Assembly: GCA_963840725.1 (NCBI GenBank)
Contig: CAWIZY010000016.1
Span: 744,001 to 808,000, forward strand
Reading direction: 5' to 3'
Origin: CAVWDU01 sp963840725
Lineage (GTDB): Bacteria > Pseudomonadota > Gammaproteobacteria > Pseudomonadales > Halieaceae
DNA: 64,000 nt
Shown here one piece after another: positions 17,459 through 26,500 of the stretch (within the stretch, counting starts at the first letter, position 1; the number at the start of each line of letters is the position of its first letter). The notes beneath the pieces are model-generated. The model saw nothing but the letters and a program-made list of their open reading frames with translations, was not told the origin of the DNA and made no database searches. The translations under genes and the position numbers were made by a program.

Positions 17459-18676
17459 GTGAACACTATCAAGAAGCTGGCCCTGGTCACCCTGCTCCTG
17501 GTCACCGCCGCCTGCCCAGCATGGGCAATTGCCGCAACCAGCGCGGACTCGGCTGAGTTTTTCCAGCGTTACGATCAGTGCCGTCAGATCGAGCAATCCA
17601 TTGATCGACTACTCTGCTATGACCATCTGCTGGAAGATGCGCAAACCGTTGACCCGGCACAATTCCAACAGCAAAAACTTGCCCAACCGACAACAGAACA
17701 GCGCTTCGTTGAGCGCGATCAGCGGCTCAACGATCAACAACAAGCGCGTGCTTACCAGCGGCTCAGCTCCAATGACCCTAACTTTTTCGGCTATGCCTAT
17801 CCGCCGGACGATGAGCTGGGTGACGAGGCGCATCTGGAGTTCTTTATTTCTCAGAAATATGCCCTGGTCGAGCCCTGGTTCAACAAGTTTCGTTACGTCA
17901 AAGACCCAAGCGGTGCCAGGACCATCAGAGAGCATCGAGCCTGGATTCCGGACCGTCTTTTTTTCATTTACAACGGGCAATTTGACTTCTATGCGGGCGA
18001 CAGCGACCGTTATGAATCATCGCCAATAATTTCGCGACGGCAGAACCCCGGCCTGGCACTGGAATGGGATTTTCCCGACCCCCGCAGCAAATTTCGACTC
18101 GGCTACTTTCATGAGTCCAATGGTCAAAGTCTCGGACCCTCCGACCCGGAATCTCCGGACCCGTTGGAATTGCTCGCGGCCCAGCGGGAGTTTGCGCTCA
18201 AGAATGAACGCTATGGGGCTGATTTTGCGCTCGCCCAGGTCAGCCGCGGCTGGGATTTCTGGTCCTTGCGTTACCAGAAGTCACGGCGCAGCTACCTGGC
18301 GGATTTCGACCCCGAGTGGTATCAATTGCAGGCGGAGCTAAGGGTTTATAGCGACGACCAGCTGTTTGGCGGCAGTCGTGAAGATGCAATCTGGTGGGAG
18401 CCAGGAAATCAGGCGAGAATAGAAGACTTTGACGGCCTGCGATTGCTGGCGGAGGGCTCCTACGGGACTGAACGCTTTCCGTTCCTGGCCCGAATTGAAT
18501 ATCGCGGCGGTGTCAGCGATTTTGACGCCCTGGGCAACGCAAGCTGGAAGTTGACCCTCGGCATAAAGGCCCTCAACACGCGTTTCACTGCGTTTTACTT
18601 CAATGGTTACGGCCGCGAGCCCTCCACCTACCACTTGCGAACTGACTACGTAGGCCTGGGTCTGGAATTCAGGTGA
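17459..18676 (+). CDS. Outer-membrane phospholipase A (OmpLA/PldA-like)
   Basis: 405 residues with a signal peptide ending A-C-P-A-W-A. A 90-residue polar, glutamine-rich N-terminal region precedes a beta barrel. The catalytic motif is visible as G-Y-F-H-E-S-N-G-Q (about residue 220), where His and Ser match the active pair of E. coli PldA, and a G-Y-G-R-E-P-S-T-Y segment near the C terminus resembles the barrel region after the catalytic site. The protein ends in an aromatic-rich strand G-L-G-L-E-F-R. It would hydrolyse surface phospholipids when outer-membrane asymmetry is lost. GTG start. The N-terminal extension is longer than in E. coli and resembles marine relatives. Confidence 0.88.
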   Translation: MNTIKKLALVTLLLVTAACPAWAIAATSADSAEFFQRYDQCRQIEQSIDRLLCYDHLLEDAQTVDPAQFQQQKLAQPTTEQRFVERDQRLNDQQQARAYQRLSSNDPNFFGYAYPPDDELGDEAHLEFFISQKYALVEPWFNKFRYVKDPSGARTIREHRAWIPDRLFFIYNGQFDFYAGDSDRYESSPIISRRQNPGLALEWDFPDPRSKFRLGYFHESNGQSLGPSDPESPDPLELLAAQREFALKNERYGADFALAQVSRGWDFWSLRYQKSRRSYLADFDPEWYQLQAELRVYSDDQLFGGSREDAIWWEPGNQARIEDFDGLRLLAEGSYGTERFPFLARIEYRGGVSDFDALGNASWKLTLGIKALNTRFTAFYFNGYGREPSTYHLRTDYVGLGLEFR

Positions 18677-18681
18677 TCAAG

Positions 18682-18707
18682 GCCAGGGCACCTCTGAACA
18701 ACGGCAA
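18682..18707 (+). repeat. Dispersed 3'-flank repeat, copy 1 (diverged)
   Basis: Immediately after the phospholipase stop. It shares GCCAGGGCRCCTCTGAAC and a following GGCAA with the copies at 39758-39792 and 61220-61257. Confidence 0.5.
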
Positions 18708-18795
18708 CACCCGGTGCCACATGACTATGGCATAATTCCGAACGGCGCCGGGTATAACCCGGACCTCCTTTTACTGCAGCAAAGGCTTAATTTTA

Positions 18796-19584
18796 ATGGA
18801 TACCAGCAAACTGTTCTCACTTGATGGCAAGATCGCTCTAGTCACCGGAGGCTCGCGCAACCTGGGTCGCACCATCGCGGAAGCCTACATTGCCCAGGGA
18901 GCCACCGTGTATATCACCTCACGCAAGGCCCCTGACTGCGACAAAACGGCCGAAGAGCTCGGCCCCAACTGTCATTCACTCCCTCAGGATGTTTCCACGG
19001 TGGCTGGCGCACAGGCACTTGCCAGTGCCTTTGCAGAGCGAGAAAAGAAACTCGATATTCTGGTCAACAATGCAGGGACGGCCTGGGGCGTACCCTTCGA
19101 AGAGTTTCCCGAAAAGGGTTGGGACAAGGTTATGGACCTTAATCTCAAGTCGCCTTTTTTCCTGACCCAGGCTTTGCATGAGTTGTTGAAAGCCGGCGGG
19201 GCGGGTGGCAGCCCGGCAAAGGTTATCAATATCACCTCCATTGATGGCCAGCGCCTCAACCCCTGGGAGACCTACAGTTACCAGGCTTCCAAGGCAGGCC
19301 TTATCTATCTGACCAAGCGCATGGCGGCACGGCTGGTGACAGACAATATTGTCGTCACCTCACTGGCACCGGGCGCATTTGCATCCGACATGAACAGGGC
19401 TGCCCGGGACCACGGCGATGAAGTTGGCAAGGCTATCCCTCTGGGTCGCATTGGGGCGCCCGAAGACCTGGCGGGCACCGCCATTTTTCTGGCCAGCAGG
19501 GCAGGTGACTATGTCGTAGGCGACACCATCACCGTGGACGGTGGTCTGGTCCACGCAGCCCTGGGACCGTCTATCGACGCCTGA
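18796..19584 (+). CDS. Short-chain dehydrogenase/reductase, RhlG/gluconate-5-dehydrogenase-like
   Basis: 262 residues with classical SDR motifs in order: T-G-G-S-R-N-L-G nucleotide loop (about residue 17), N-N-A-G (about 92), catalytic Ser in N-I-T-S-I-D, and Y-x-x-x-K as Y-Q-A-S-K (about 159). The C terminus has the T-V-D-G-G strand. Overall features resemble RhlG-type NADPH ketoacyl reductases and gluconate 5-dehydrogenases; the substrate cannot be fixed. A cytoplasmic tetramer is expected. No overlapping neighbours. Confidence 0.88.
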   Translation: MDTSKLFSLDGKIALVTGGSRNLGRTIAEAYIAQGATVYITSRKAPDCDKTAEELGPNCHSLPQDVSTVAGAQALASAFAEREKKLDILVNNAGTAWGVPFEEFPEKGWDKVMDLNLKSPFFLTQALHELLKAGGAGGSPAKVINITSIDGQRLNPWETYSYQASKAGLIYLTKRMAARLVTDNIVVTSLAPGAFASDMNRAARDHGDEVGKAIPLGRIGAPEDLAGTAIFLASRAGDYVVGDTITVDGGLVHAALGPSIDA

Positions 19585-19976
19585 TAGGAGCCCTTTCGCC
19601 CTACCCGAACGCAAAAGAGCAACAGTGGCGTCGGGTATGGCAGGCACCAGCCAGCGGCTGTGCTCTCGGCTACATCCTCTGCTACCCTCTCGGCTACATC
19701 CCCCTGCTATCGCCGCGTTACAGAAACACCGACTCGCGCCAGCGCAGCCAGCCCATACGCTACAAATGTGAACCTTTTATTACAACTGCATGAACTTCGT
19801 GGCACCTCATCCCTTTCCGGTGTATTCTCCTATGCAACACACTGTTGTTACAAACGTATGACAAACGTGTGAAAGTCCGGGTCGCACCCATACACACAGC
19901 GCTGCGATCGTCGGCAAAGCACTAGACAGAACCAGTCCTGACGCGACAAAGTAGGCGTCACTGGGGGAGAAAAAGC
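19585..19976. other. Intergenic region with tandem imperfect repeat and 11-bp-periodic element
   Basis: 392 bp without a credible gene. It holds two near-copies of CTCTCGGCTACATCC (about 19664-19699) and the three-part element at 19847-19875. A GGGGGAGA ribosome site sits just before ATG 19977. Confidence 0.7.
19847..19875 (-). promoter_or_regulatory. Three-part 11-bp-periodic element resembling PhoB half-sites
   Basis: On the plus strand the heptamers GTTACAA, ATGACAA and GTGAAAG are separated by two identical ACGT spacers. Read on the minus strand, the heptamers resemble PhoB half-sites (consensus CTGTCAT, 7-bp units every 11 bp). The orientation is opposite to the downstream gene at 19977, so PhoB is only one candidate. 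Confidence 0.45.
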
Positions 19977-20309
19977 ATGAAAATCAGTACGTTGGGCGCG
20001 ATCGCCCTGACCCTCGCCAGCTACCCGGCACTGCTGCAGGCGGAAGTTACCCGCGACTGTGTGCTCGAGGGCACTGTCACCGACCGTCCATCAGCCGATG
20101 ATCGCGTATATGTCGCGTTTCACTCTTATCGGCCCGCGGAAGCGGGAGCAGAATGCACTATTCGAAAGCGTGAGAAGCTGCAGTTCAAACAGCCCGCTGC
20201 ATCCGATATAAACAGTGCCAAGCCCGGCAGCAAGGTGGAATACCGCTACACGGAAGACTCCAAGACCGGCACCAAGTGGGAGTTGCGGGATGTTTCCAGA
20301 TCGAGCTGA
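19977..20309 (+). CDS. Small secreted protein of unknown function, 110 aa
   Basis: Signal peptide of about 22 residues (K-I-S-T-L-G-A-I-A-L-T-L ending L-L-Q-A). The mature part has about 88 residues with two cysteines, in T-R-D-C-V-L-E and A-E-C-T-I-R, likely a disulfide in a small beta domain. The GGGGGAGA ribosome site is strong. I do not recognise the family. The 11-bp-periodic element lies 100 bp upstream, and the neighbouring small secreted gene also has a PhoB-like box, which hints at shared control. Confidence 0.75.
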   Translation: MKISTLGAIALTLASYPALLQAEVTRDCVLEGTVTDRPSADDRVYVAFHSYRPAEAGAECTIRKREKLQFKQPAASDINSAKPGSKVEYRYTEDSKTGTKWELRDVSRSS

Positions 20310-20397
20310 AGCTCGACCAAAGGTCAAGTGAGAGGCCCAGCTAAAGGGTCCTGACCTCTCCCCCGTGACGATCAGTAATCAAACAATCTGGCAGTCG

Positions 20398-20754
20398 TCA
20401 CAGTGAAACGGCATGGGCAACACGCGTGAGACAGGCCTGGCTGCTGACGAACTCCTTCAATCGCGCGTTCACACCCCGCTGATCACTTGCCGCTACGCCA
20501 AACATCAGACCATCGTAGTAGCCGATGGCCTTGGCATAGATAACGTCGGACTCCGCCTGGTCAAACCCCCCCAGGACGGCCTCAGTCTGCTCCGCGTACT
20601 CATCAGCATCAAGATAGCCAAGCGACTCCTGAGCCAAAACACAGGTTAACTGCCGGGCAGCGGCAAAATCGGCGGATCCCATCGCCAGCGCGCTAACATT
20701 CTGATGCACGATAGCGGCAAAGAGGAACACCCAAAAACACTGCACTCGCTTCAT
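20398..20754 (-). CDS. Small secreted protein of unknown function, 118 aa
   Basis: ATG 20754 has AGGAG upstream and opens a signal peptide (K-R-V-Q-C-F-W-V-F-L-F-A-A ending V-S-A-L-A). The mature part is about 95 residues, helical and acidic, with two cysteines (R-Q-L-T-C-V-L and S-S-Q-A-C-L-T) that could link the first and last helices. No family was recognised. It has its own PhoB-like box at 20799-20827 with a TAGAGT -10 hexamer exactly 10 bp downstream, as in phoA-type promoters, so induction by phosphate starvation is inferred. It lies downstream of the TonB receptor gene on the same strand but is probably separately transcribed. Confidence 0.75.
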   Translation of the reverse strand: MKRVQCFWVFLFAAIVHQNVSALAMGSADFAAARQLTCVLAQESLGYLDADEYAEQTEAVLGGFDQAESDVIYAKAIGYYDGLMFGVAASDQRGVNARLKEFVSSQACLTRVAHAVSL

Positions 20755-20798
20755 AACACCTGCTCCTGTACCCAAGGCTGCGACTCTACTGCAGGCCC

Positions 20799-20827
20799 GT
20801 TACAGAAATATGACCGCGATATTACGT
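20799..20827 (-). promoter_or_regulatory. Candidate PhoB box upstream of small secreted protein
   Basis: Minus-strand half-sites CGGTCAT and CTGTAAC separated by ATTT (20799-20816), with a weaker third unit ACGTAAT further upstream. Ten bp after the box is TAGAGT, a plausible -10 (4/6 match), and ATG 20754 follows. This matches the known geometry in which a Pho box replaces the -35 element. Confidence 0.6.
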
Positions 20828-20945
20828 GCATATTAACCCCCGCCATCCCCCCTGCTGCCGTCACGGCCGCCGTTTCTGTCGCGGCACTAACCAGAGCTGG
20901 AAGCCCGTTTGGGCATAACGCCCGCATTCCCGCCACAGTGAGCTG

Positions 20946-23597
20946 TCAGAATCTCGCACTCAGGCCAATGCTGTAGGTGATACCCGGGTTCCAACGCTCG
21001 TAAATGCGGCCGCCCTGGCTCCAGACAAACTCTTCATCCAGAATATTGGCCGCTTTCGCCTCCAGCTCCAGTTCCGAGTTGCTCCAGCTGAAGGCGTACT
21101 TGAACAGCAAGTCCACGCGACCACGCCCCTCCTCGATGATGTCTGGCGCATTCACGTCACCCACAAAGATAATCCTGTCATCGAAGTAGTTGTAAGCCAC
21201 GCTGGCGGTAATACCGTTGTCAAAATCCTGATAGGAAAGCAGCAGGTTCGCCAGGTAGTCAGACTGACCGGTCATGGACCGGGTGTTGCTAAACAGGCGC
21301 GCGATACGACGTCCGCCGGTCAGCGGCACATCTTCAGCCGTTTCACCCGCTCCCAGCAGCGTCACTTCCGAGTCGATATACGAGGCGTTAAAGGACACTC
21401 TGAACCCGTCCCAGACCGGATCGATACCGAACCAGGTGCCGAAATACAGGTCCTTGCGAACATCGAACTCGATCCCCTCCAGAGTGGCTTCTTCGGCGTT
21501 AAACCAGGTAAAAATATCTCCCTGAGCCTGTACCTGCGCCAGCTCGATCGGATTGTCAAAATCCTTGCGAAACAAGCCTACAGACATTTCGTCAGCGCCC
21601 CCGAAATACCACTCCCAACGCAGGTCCCAGCTCTCGAGCTCAGCGGGCTCCAGAAAGACATTACCGCGATAGAGGTTCTGGTCCTCCGGGTTACGAATTG
21701 TGGACCCGGTGATTTCCAGCAGACTGGGCCGATTGACGGTTTCTGACCAGGCCAGGCGCAGCTGCATATTTTCAATAAACTCCCAGGTCAGAGAAGCTGA
21801 GGGCAGGGTATCGTCATAGTCTCGTGATACCGCATTCACCGTGCCTGGTTCGGTATTACCGCCCCAGGCATCGGCCTCCAGGGTGGTGTCCTCCATCCGA
21901 ACTCCCAACTGTACTCTGAGGGACGGCAGGACCTGGGCCTCTACAGATGCATAATAAGCCGTTACCTCCTCGGACGATTCAGCGAACGGGAAAATCCCGC
22001 TGGCATTGGCGGCGCTGGCCGAGAAATCCCTGGAGCTAAGGTACTCGTTCTGCCAGTTATTCAGATCAAATAGCTGACTGGGCGTCTGCCATGGGACGAA
22101 CGCCGGTGCATTACTAGTGATGTCAAACCGGAACAGACGATCTTCCGTTTCCCGGGACCGCTCATAGTCGGAGAAGCCCAGCCGAAGGGTTGTATCCATA
22201 AAGTTGACGGGAATCTCCAGATCGAAACCAATTTCACTGATGTCGTCCTCCAGCTCGCTGTAGTTTCGATCCGGCGCCTGATACACGTCTCGCAGGTCAC
22301 CCGCCGCTTGCCGCGACGGCGTTACCATGGCCATAGTGCCGCTATTGTCTTCGGCATAGGTATAGGTGCGAGTATCGGGCGCCTCGCGGGACCCGCCTCC
22401 TTCCACGATGCGCCATTCCAGCGCACTCTCGTTCAGGCCCGTAAAATAGTGAGAGCCAGTGAGCTGGTAGGAGCTGATCTCGTTTTCTGCCCACTGCAGC
22501 AGATAACTCTCCACCGCTGTGGAGTCCCGGACATTGTCCTCACTGGACAGACCCCTGTCCTGTTGCACCTGATCGGTGGTCTGGCGCAGTACCGTCGCCG
22601 CCAGCGCCAGCGCATGATCCTGATTCAACTCCAGCCCGACGGTGACAAAACCACTCATATCGATCTGTTGTGTGGTTATCCAGCGGGTGTAATCGACTGT
22701 CTGGTTACTGCCGCCATCAACCCCGGTGAACTCATATCGACGCAGGTCCTTGATGGTGTTCAGCCAGGTGTTGCGGTATTTGAAATTACCAAGGACGCCC
22801 AGCACCATACCGTTGTCGAAATCGAAGCGCTTACCCAATTCGGCCTCGCCGTTGTAGAGGGGCTTCATCTCTCGCTCGTAGATATCCCACTTGTTGTAAA
22901 AACTCGCGCCCAGGGCCGCGCTCTGCGGAAACTCGGCAGCGTTGTAGTCTTCGCTACTGGTCCGGTTGACGTTTTTGGGAATTGCCCGGGTGCCGTCGTC
23001 ATAGCCCCAGTTGTCGTCTGCACCACCTCGGTAATAGATGCCATCGCCGCCGGTGGTTTCTGAGTTACCACCAATCTGCAGCTTGACCTGCAGGTAGTCC
23101 TCTTCCGGCGAGGTCTTGGTGCGAATATCGACCACACCGCCGGAGAAATCCCCGGGATACTGGGCGGAGTAGGTCTTTTGCACCAGCAGGCTCTCAACAA
23201 TGTTGTTGGGAACAATATCCAGCGGTACCGTTTTCTGAAACGGCACCGGACTGGAGAGCCGGGAGCGATTTAACAGGGTAGAGGAGTAGCGCTCGCCGAG
23301 ACCACGCACGTACACGTACTTACCGCCCACCAGGCTGAGACCGGCCACCCGTGACAGTGCCGCCCCCACGTTGGTCTCCGGCACCAGGTTGAGATCTTCG
23401 GCCCCCAATACATTGGATATTTCCGATGTGTCCCGCTTTTCATCCGGGATAAACTCACCGAGTACAAAGACCTCTTCGATTTGCGGCACTTGCAGCCCGG
23501 GGCCCGTGTCCTGATCGAGATCCTGACAGCGGGAGCCCTGAGAGAATGACGCTCCCAGGGCCCCGGCCACTGCCAGGCTCAGCAGTTTCTGCTGCAT
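20946..23597 (-). CDS. TonB-dependent receptor
   Basis: 883 residues: signal peptide, an N-terminal V-F-V-L-G-E segment in the TonB-box position, a plug domain (about residues 55-190) and a 22-strand-type barrel ending in Phe, as outer-membrane proteins require. The plug contains V-R-G-L-G-E-R-Y-S-S-T-L-L-N and Q-K-T-Y-S-A-Q-Y-P-G-D-F-S-G-G, typical of a TonB receptor subgroup that is widespread in marine and freshwater proteobacteria. The ATG shares its A with the TGA stop of the upstream repeat protein, so the two are translationally coupled. With the PhoB-like box at the head of the operon, the ligand may be a phosphorus source; that is inference. A GTG one codon upstream is an alternative start. 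Confidence 0.93.
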   Translation of the reverse strand: MQQKLLSLAVAGALGASFSQGSRCQDLDQDTGPGLQVPQIEEVFVLGEFIPDEKRDTSEISNVLGAEDLNLVPETNVGAALSRVAGLSLVGGKYVYVRGLGERYSSTLLNRSRLSSPVPFQKTVPLDIVPNNIVESLLVQKTYSAQYPGDFSGGVVDIRTKTSPEEDYLQVKLQIGGNSETTGGDGIYYRGGADDNWGYDDGTRAIPKNVNRTSSEDYNAAEFPQSAALGASFYNKWDIYEREMKPLYNGEAELGKRFDFDNGMVLGVLGNFKYRNTWLNTIKDLRRYEFTGVDGGSNQTVDYTRWITTQQIDMSGFVTVGLELNQDHALALAATVLRQTTDQVQQDRGLSSEDNVRDSTAVESYLLQWAENEISSYQLTGSHYFTGLNESALEWRIVEGGGSREAPDTRTYTYAEDNSGTMAMVTPSRQAAGDLRDVYQAPDRNYSELEDDISEIGFDLEIPVNFMDTTLRLGFSDYERSRETEDRLFRFDITSNAPAFVPWQTPSQLFDLNNWQNEYLSSRDFSASAANASGIFPFAESSEEVTAYYASVEAQVLPSLRVQLGVRMEDTTLEADAWGGNTEPGTVNAVSRDYDDTLPSASLTWEFIENMQLRLAWSETVNRPSLLEITGSTIRNPEDQNLYRGNVFLEPAELESWDLRWEWYFGGADEMSVGLFRKDFDNPIELAQVQAQGDIFTWFNAEEATLEGIEFDVRKDLYFGTWFGIDPVWDGFRVSFNASYIDSEVTLLGAGETAEDVPLTGGRRIARLFSNTRSMTGQSDYLANLLLSYQDFDNGITASVAYNYFDDRIIFVGDVNAPDIIEEGRGRVDLLFKYAFSWSNSELELEAKAANILDEEFVWSQGGRIYERWNPGITYSIGLSARF

Positions 23598-26500
23598 CAC
23601 TGGCCACCCTGAAGTCCGAAGACCCAGCTACCTTGCCAACTCTCGATATCGGAGCCAACCACGTCAGACTGCTCAAAAAAGCCATCATCCGGCAGCGTCG
23701 CCGGGGCAGGCACAGAGCCGTCCTGGGTCACGTTTACTGCGCCGTCCAGGTAGGCCTGCAGATCGGCGTTATCGCCGTCGACCACTTGCGGGCAATCCAG
23801 GGCAACACTTTCCAGGCTCAGATCGCTGCCCAGCAAGTTCAGTGACTCACCGGATACGTCAATACAGATCGCCGAACCTGTTACCAGGCTGTTGACGATA
23901 CTGGCACCGGTACCACGGCGCAGCCGGATAGCCCGCTCGCCTGTATTGCCAATAATTGTCATGTTGGCAATTGCAGGGGCGGACCGCGGCGCAGCATTTT
24001 CATCACCTTCCCGGTTATCTGCTTCTATACCGTTGTCAGCAGAGTCGCTGGCCTGGACGATATGCACAAACTGGAGACTGCCAACCCAGCCGTCAGTCCA
24101 GTCCAGTGAGTCATCCGCATGGCCTGTGAGCACCAGGTGACTGGCGCTCACGGTGCCGCCAAAGAATTCGACGCCATCGTCCAGATTGTTGTGGACCTGC
24201 ACAAAATCTACCTCGGTGCCTGCACCGACGCCCTGAAAAGCAATGCCGTTCAGCTGGTTCTCGGGGTCGACATTTGAGCCGGCATATTTAACCAACACAT
24301 AATTGAGTACGCCGCTGTTGTCATCCGGCTGATCGCCACCGAACAGACCCGAGTTGGCCTCGCCCTCCTTGGTACACTGGGCGGTACCGCCCTCAGCACC
24401 CTCGGGGCAATCATTGATCGGGGCATTGCCATTGATAACCAGCCCGCCCCAGAGTCCACGGGCGTTTTCCAGACCCGGCTGACCTTCCACATCCTCGATG
24501 GCTGTAAACACCACCGGAGCCATACTGGTGCCATTGGCACGGATTTGTGACCCCCGGGAAATCACCAGAAAGTCTTCGTCATCGTCGCCCACGATAGTGG
24601 TACCCGACTGGATGGTCAGCACCACTGGCAGCCCATCGTCGTTCCCGATCACCACCTTGCCATCAAGCACATAGTAGTTGCCTCGCACCAGCGTTAGATC
24701 GGTTGCGACAGAACCACTGAGCAGGCAGCTGGGCGTACCATCGATAGCATCGCCCGTGCTGGTACCTGCGGGGCAGCCAAACTCCGGAGCCCCACTGTCT
24801 GGCATGCCTACCGTCCAGCCCGACGTCCAGTCGTTGGCCTCATCCTCCACCGCTCCAATAAAACTGGTGTCATCGAAGAATTCCATCCCGCTCAGATCTG
24901 CCGGTGCCACTGCGCCGCCCTGCTGTGAAACATTGGGGGCGTCGTCAAGGAATTGCTGCAGCTCGGGATTATCGCCATCGACCACCGTGGGACAGTCGAA
25001 AGACACACCATCGAACACAATGTCCTCGCCCAACAGGCTAAGCGATTCACCCGACACATCGATACAGGTGGCAGACTCCGTGATGAAAGCACTGTAGAGC
25101 CGCAGGCCTGTGCCACGACGCAGGCGTATACCCCGTTCTGCGTCGTTGCCCACAATGGTCATATTGGCCAGTTGCGGCAGTGACCGCGGTTGCGCGTTCT
25201 CGTCGCCCTCCCGATTGTCTGCCTCAATGCCGTTATCTGCGGAATCATCAGCCTGGTCGATTAACAGATACTGAATTCGCCCCTGCCAACCATCGGTCCA
25301 GTCCAGCGAGTCATCCGCATTGCCGGTGAGTACGATGTATTTTGCATTGACAGTACCGCCGAAAAACTCAATGCCGTCGTCGAGATTATTGTGCACCTGA
25401 ACAAACTCCACCGTGGTGCCGGAACCCACCCCCTGAAAGGCAATACCATTGAGCTGATTTTCAGGGTCAACATTGGAACCGGCATATTTGACCACCATGT
25501 AACGCAGGCTGCCGCTGCTGTCTTGCGGATCGTCGCCGCCGAACAGGCCGGAGTTCGCCTCACCCTCCTTGGTGCACTGCTCGGTACCGCCGCTCGCGCC
25601 CTCCGGGCAATCGTTAATGGGCGCATTGCCATTGATCACCACGCCGCCCCACAAACCGCGGGTCGTCTCCACGTCCGCATTGCCAAGCAGATCGTCCAGC
25701 GCGGTAAACGTAACAGGCGCCGTGCGACTGCCATTGACCTCCAGTCGGGAACCCCGGGAGATCACCAGGAAATCACTACTGCTGCCACCAAATATCGTCG
25801 TGCCGGCCTGCACCGTCAGCGTCGCTGGGTTGCTGTTATCACCACCAATGACGACCTTGCCAACCAGTTCATAGGCATTGCCGGCCGTGAGGAGAACATC
25901 CTGCGTGATATCGCCGGACAGCTCACAAACCAGCGGCCCGCCGACATCGCGATCCGATTCGGTAGTGCCTGCCGGGCAACCAAAGCTGGGCTGGCCGGCG
26001 TTATTGACTGAGCCGGCAACCGTCCAGCCGTCGGTCCAGTCTTCAGCTCCAAACGCGCCGACAAAATCCACCGGCTGGAAAAAATCACCCCCGGGGCTGA
26101 CCGGGTTCACGACCCCCCCATCCTGGGACACCTCGTCCGCCGAATCGAGGTAGGCCTCAACAGCCCCATCGTCGTCGGCCGAGTGTGTTGCTGCACAGCC
26201 AAAACTGGTGCCGGCCACAGTAAGCTCGCCGCCGAGCAGGTCACGGGAACTGCCATCGACCTGGATGCAGGTAGCCGAATCAACCACCAGCGAGTTGCTC
26301 AGTTGCAGGCCGGTACCCCGGCGCAGGCGCAGCGCATTCTCGCCGGCGTTGCCGTAGACCGACATATTGCTGATACCCGGGGATGAACGCGGCAGAACGT
26401 TTTCATCGCCCTCGCGGTTATCCGCCTCGATGGCATTGTCGGCGGAGTCCGTCTGTTCAATATAAAGGTACTGGATATTGCCGGTCCAGCCATCGGTCCA

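Noticed and set aside
22308..23063. 251-residue plus-strand ORF inside the TonB receptor gene
   Set aside because: Antisense shadow in a high-GC gene.
25391..26011. 206-residue plus-strand ORF inside the triple-repeat protein
   Set aside because: Antisense shadow recurring because the gene itself repeats.
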